Shown here piece after piece: positions 61,101-64,000 of a DNA stretch of 64,000 bases. This DNA is from Branchiostoma floridae (Eukaryota > Chordata > Leptocardii > Amphioxiformes > Branchiostomatidae). Location of the stretch: assembly GCF_000003815.2 (NCBI RefSeq), contig NC_049993.1:10348134-10412133 (forward strand). Direction: 5' to 3'. The position numbers and the translations under genes are program-made. Every line of letters starts with the position of its first letter. Within the stretch, counting starts at the first letter, position 1. The notes beneath the pieces are model-generated. The model did no database searches and was not told the DNA's origin. It saw nothing but the letters and a program-made list of their open reading frames with translations.

Positions 61101-64000
61101 AAGCAGGCTGCCAGGATGTTAAAGGTCAATGCCATGTAATTGGCTGCAGCAAAATTGGAAATGATGCGTTAATTACGAACTCATTATTTCGCATAGTGTA
61201 TTATTGATTGCTCACTGTGCACTCTGTGGATGATTAATGTGCTGGGCATTTTGCCTTTTACTTATGATAGTTCAAGGCCTTTTGTTAAGTACCTTGGCAA
61301 CTCTCATCGGACTTTGACTGGTCATTACTCAGAGGGCCAATGGTACATAGTTATGGAATCTTTTAAAGTTTAACATTGAAAATATTGTAACATGTATTTT
61401 ATTCATGTGAATTTAATTTCATTTAGAATTTTTAAGATCTCTCTCACACAGGTGAGAAAAAATATGTCCTATTTCTGAGGTGAAAACCTTTCATTATTGA
61501 CTGCTCATCAGTGTTAAGTTTGGTTGGATGTACAGAATAACTGTATTCAGTGAGTGTACAAAATGTAGAGTCAGACTCTGGAAATGATCATATATGTTAA
61601 TCTATGTTTTAATACTTAGACTTCTGACTTAGTCCTTGTTTGATTATGTTGTATCCAGGGTGGTATTGGTGCTCTCATGTCTGTTCTGTCGGAGCGTATC
61701 ACCACCATGTCTAAAGATGACATCGGCGCACACCAATCCCAGATGGTCACTTTCTTCATGACTGCACTCAACTACAGAGCCAAACATGCACAGGTAACTT
61801 TGTGGGTGGAGAATGATGACTGGACAGGTCAGGGTGTGATACCTATAGGCTTAACTTAGAATTGGGCTGTCACAGTATTGATAACTCACCTGATAGTGAT
61901 GACCTACGGCCATCTGTTCTATGCATGTCATGCATTCATTGCTTATTTCTGCAAGACATGAAAGATACATGTAGAATTACTCAGAGTACATCTCTTTCTA
62001 CCTCAGTGTAATTAGTCAAAGAATGAAGGATCCTTGGAGTAATAAGTCAAAGAATGAAGGATCCTTGGAGTAATAATAAGTGATATTTGGTCTAATTTGT
62101 AAGAACATCTGAGATTACTACAGAGTCTCTAAAGAAGCGCTCAGTAGATTCATTGTGACTGAATAAGAAGAATTTAGCCATACCATTAATGTGGCTTTAC
62201 TATTGAAATTTATTTCCTTTGTTTTCTACTTGAAAGGAATGACGATCTGTGAATGAATTATGAATAACAAAATTGTGTCACAAATCGGATCTCTCACAGC
62301 TGCAAAAACAAATTTGAGGATGTAGGAAATAGTTTTATGAACAGTTTTATAATAACAAAACATAATGTTCATTATTTTGCCAGCTGTGCGTTGAAATGTG
62401 CTATACATGTATATAAAGTATATTTACTTGAAGATGAATTGCTAGATGGAAAAGCACTCAAATCTGGAATGAAAATTAAACTAGGTCTCCTTTGGTGGAA
62501 GCAATTATAGTAATTATACCAAGTTGCATTTTGACAAACTGATCCATTTCCCAAGTAATTTGTTGTAATTGCTGTTTGCCTGCAGGATGACCTTGAAGTT
62601 GTACAGCAAGTTGAAGGTCATGTGATGGAGGCAGTTCTGTCCTTGGTGATGAAGTTGTCCGAGGTCACCTTCAGACCCATGTTCTTCAAGGTAAAATATG
62701 TCATTGTCAAAACTACTAAGTGGAAAAACTCATTTAATGACTTCGTGTGACAGTAATATGCTAAAATGTGTTTCATATTCCATGTACATGTATCTATATG
62801 AAGAATGTGGGAGCTATTGTATACGTCTGTTATTGAACTTTTCTTTTTTCACACACAAAAAAAATAATCTGCACTTGAATATTTCATGTCTCAGTTTGAT
62901 GAAAGTCAGCCTGATTTGAAGCAGACATTCTGCAAAAAAGCAACCCAAAACAATTTTCCAATACTGAGCTTCAGAAAATTCATGATATGATGAAGTATAG
63001 GTAAAGGTAAATTATAACTCAGATTCATGTAATAATATGATTATATCCCACACGTAACGAAAAGTTTTAGTGCAAAACATGAATGGAAACCTGTATAATA
63101 ATTTTCCTCACACAAAAAACATGACCTTACGACTGGAGATGAATCTATTTCTAGTTAAAGGTTTTAAATGCTTGTTTTTTTCCATACTCCAGCTGTATGA
63201 CTGGGCCAGCCGACCTGACAGTTCCAGGGAACGGTTACTGACGTTCTACCGGCTGGCAGAGGCCATGGCTGACAGGCTCAAGAGTCTGTTTGTGCTGTTT
63301 GCTGGCCACATTGTCAAAAATGCTGCCGCTACTCTAGACTCCAACAATGTCATCAAAGCAGGTATTTCAGTAGATTGTGTTTTAAGAAAGTTAGGTTGAT
63401 AAAGAATGATGCAGCTTTTATAGCATCTGTAATGTTTTAAAGGTATGCACAACATATATTGCATGTCTTATAAGTGGTAGATGAGAAATTAGAACATGTT
63501 TTCCAGGTTTTTCTTTTGTTTTTGTGTGGCAAAACTGTACTTAAATGATGTTAAACATTACATTAAACAAAAACTTCATACCAGATTTATCTGAAGAATG
63601 ACAGTTGTTCCTTTCTTTACAGAAGAGTCGTATTTTGGTGACAGCGATGCAGACCAGAGGAAGTCCTCCCTGTTGCTAGGATACATCATGGACTGTCTCC
63701 ATAAGGTGTTCCTGTATGATAATGAGAACTTTGTCAACAAGGAGACCTTTGACCTCCTGATGCAGCCTCTGGTGGACCAGGTAAGAAGGGGATGTTCTGA
63801 CACATCAAACACCCAATGATGACTCTGATGTTGGAACATAACGTTACATCTTGTTGTGGTGTTGAAACATTGGGGAGTTGGGATTTATCTAGTAAGGATA
63901 CATTTAGCTGTAGGATATGTCATGCAAATAGAGCGATGACCGAAAATAACTTGAACACAGGTTTTCCATTTATTCCTACAGACACGCTACAATCTAGATG
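43126..64000 (+). CDS. HEATR1: HEATR1 / UTP10 (BP28), small-subunit processome HEAT-repeat protein, 3' end outside window
   Basis: Nucleolar t-UTP component needed for rDNA transcription and early 18S pre-rRNA processing. The start MTSLATQLQRLALPQSE matches human MTSLAQQLQRLALPQSD. Forty exons: 43126-43270, 44743-44959, 45494-45635, 45959-46060, 46633-46899, 47443-47528, 47993-48123, 48406-48535, 48767-49112, 49401-49496, 49763-50033, 50381-50502, 50659-50865, 51007-51196, 51826-51983, 52185-52365, 52726-52904, 53127-53333, 53497-53730, 53886-54017, 54241-54335, 54484-54633, 54856-54968, 55317-55438, 55712-55840, 56164-56409, 56700-56829, 57159-57381, 57535-57658, 57881-58024, 58244-58462, 58920-59047, 59329-59428, 59651-59733, 60603-60687, 61659-61793, 62586-62690, 63193-63361, 63623-63780, 63982 onward. 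All phases agree. About 2073 residues are encoded here, against 2144 in human. The UTP10 N-terminal region is in exons 5-7 and the BP28CT domain in exons 35-38 (ITTMSKDDIGAHQSQMV). Landmarks are FTFMGAHVLRQDDTYS, VFVDALPHIPEHRR and VNALLPTEVFI. The gap at 47115 is intronic, so no exon is lost. Confidence 0.97.
43478..44570 (-). mobile_element. piggyBac-like non-autonomous transposon with perfect 13-bp TIRs and TTAA duplication
   Basis: CCCTCTCAGCACG at the left is exactly mirrored by CGTGCTGAGAGGG at the right, each directly abutted by TTAA (43474-43477 and 44571-44574). TTAA duplication and CCC-starting TIRs are the piggyBac hallmark. At 1093 bases it is too short for a full transposase. It lies inside HEATR1 intron 1. 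Confidence 0.88.
43852..44344 (-). CDS. two-exon, 44-residue acidic open frame inside the piggyBac-like element
   Basis: Exon 44344-44263 starts at an ATG and ends at a GGTAAAC donor in phase 1. Exon 43904-43852 starts after CTCCCCAG and ends in TGA, and the junction rebuilds an Ala codon. The product starts MSASGASSADNEDLVEAP, ends DEDDEQCEDV, and is very rich in Glu, Asp and Ser. It resembles the acidic N-terminal leader common to piggyBac transposases, so the likeliest reading is the relic 5' part of a transposase whose body was deleted. No catalytic DDD domain is present. Expression is unknown. Confidence 0.4.
46360..46486 (+). mobile_element. 3' terminal fragment of a non-LTR retrotransposon reverse-transcriptase ORF
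   Basis: In frame, it reads VFPRTAKLWNSLDDTCFP, then YNLSAYKTNVHCYLR, then a TAG stop. The FFPRTxxLWNSLP...YNLxxFKxxVxxYL pattern is the familiar C-terminus of CR1/L2-like ORF2 proteins. It is intronic in HEATR1 and too short to be active. Confidence 0.75.
47094..47268. repeat. inverted repeat flanking the assembly gap
   Basis: CTTAAGCCCCCTTTACAAATC at 47094-47114 is mirrored, with one extra T, by the sequence at 47247-47268. The gap sits between the arms, so a hairpin-forming MITE probably caused the assembly break. Confidence 0.8.
47115..47214. other. assembly gap, exactly 100 N
   Basis: A run of 100 N, the conventional placeholder for a gap of unknown size. It falls in the intron between HEATR1 exons 5 and 6. 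Comparison with the human protein shows no missing residues. Confidence 1.
51418..51780. repeat. minisatellite in HEATR1 intron 14, about ten copies of a ~35-45-bp unit
   Basis: The unit core is GGATGGTGTTCAGCACCAAG followed by GACAGG, then a spacer such as TCTGTTTGTGTGT or AAGAGTTAGTGTGT. Spacing varies slightly and one or two units carry AGCAGCAAG. It ends about 45 bases before the acceptor of exon 15. Confidence 0.93.
54353..54404. repeat. 26-bp perfect-but-one tandem duplication
   Basis: ATCCAAGATTTGGAAGCC and its continuation GGTTGATT occur twice in tandem with one T/C difference, in the HEATR1 intron after exon 21. Confidence 0.9.
58655..58779. repeat. dispersed repeat containing CCTTTCCCAAGGGCACAAG
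   Basis: The order GTGCCTTTCCCAAGGGCACA, TCGGTGACATGGC, GGTTGGAACTCAGGACC, then GCGCCATGCTGTCCC matches a repeat I know as widely dispersed in animal genomes. It has tRNA-like GGTTxGAACTC character. It is in the HEATR1 intron after exon 31. Confidence 0.55.
59834..60250. mobile_element. ~417-bp element with TCTCCAAGCAG-type terminal inverted repeats
   Basis: AATCTCCAAGCAGAT at the left faces ATCTGCTTGAAGATT at the right. Subterminal GATCCTACTGTGCC and GATCCTACGGTG also recur, as does GATAGTATCAAA versus its inverted mate. CCATAATAC flanks both ends. It lies in the HEATR1 intron after exon 34. Confidence 0.7.
62011..62071. repeat. 31-bp tandem duplication
   Basis: AGTCAAAGAATGAAGGATCC plus TTGGAGT occurs twice in tandem in the HEATR1 intron after exon 36. 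Confidence 0.9.

Overview
This is animal nuclear DNA: every convincing gene is split by GT-AG introns whose phases agree across junctions. It most likely comes from a cephalochordate (amphioxus, Branchiostoma), with a hemichordate as the main alternative. HEATR1 and DUS4L look vertebrate-like. The DUF229 ectoenzyme and Pox-neuro-type Pax gene are classes I do not associate with vertebrates. Many TIR elements share a terminus (TCTCCAAGCAG) that I associate from memory with amphioxus DNA. The species call is inference.

Layout. (1) 1-4.3 kb, minus strand: a Pax gene whose paired domain most resembles Pox-neuro (Pax-alpha) and which has no homeodomain. (2) 4.3-10.6 kb, minus: a five-exon gene for a small secreted protein that I read as a CNTF/CLCF1/IL-6-type four-helix cytokine. 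Its promoter carries TATA and AP-1 motifs, and a recent 2.28-kb tandem duplication has copied its last exons. (3) 13.2-31.0 kb, minus: a 14-exon, 805-residue type II membrane protein of the DUF229 (alkaline-phosphatase/sulfatase-fold) family. Its 12.3-kb first intron holds foldback elements and microsatellites. (4) 31-36.8 kb: no gene seen, several microsatellites. (5) 36.8-39.45 kb: a tRNA-Ser(GCT) gene cut in two by a 2.56-kb transposon with a TTAA target duplication and a decayed THAP domain, hence Kolobok-like. (6) 40.15 kb: an intact tRNA-Ser(AGA). (7) 40.8-42.2 kb, minus: DUS4L, a tRNA dihydrouridine synthase, in two exons. (8) 43.1 kb to the window end, plus: HEATR1 (UTP10/BP28), the small-subunit processome HEAT-repeat protein, 40 exons, running off the right edge. 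Its introns carry a piggyBac-like element with perfect TIRs and TTAA, a LINE 3' end, a minisatellite, and a 100-N assembly gap sitting inside an inverted repeat.

How the genes relate. The right half is a translation neighbourhood: DUS4L (tRNA modification) and HEATR1 (pre-rRNA processing) are divergent and separated by about 0.93 kb, with tRNA-Ser genes next door. The left half holds a developmental transcription factor, a candidate cytokine and an ectoenzyme, all on the minus strand, with no sign of shared function.

All exon boundaries were read by eye from splice consensus, reading frame and family similarity. No search was run.
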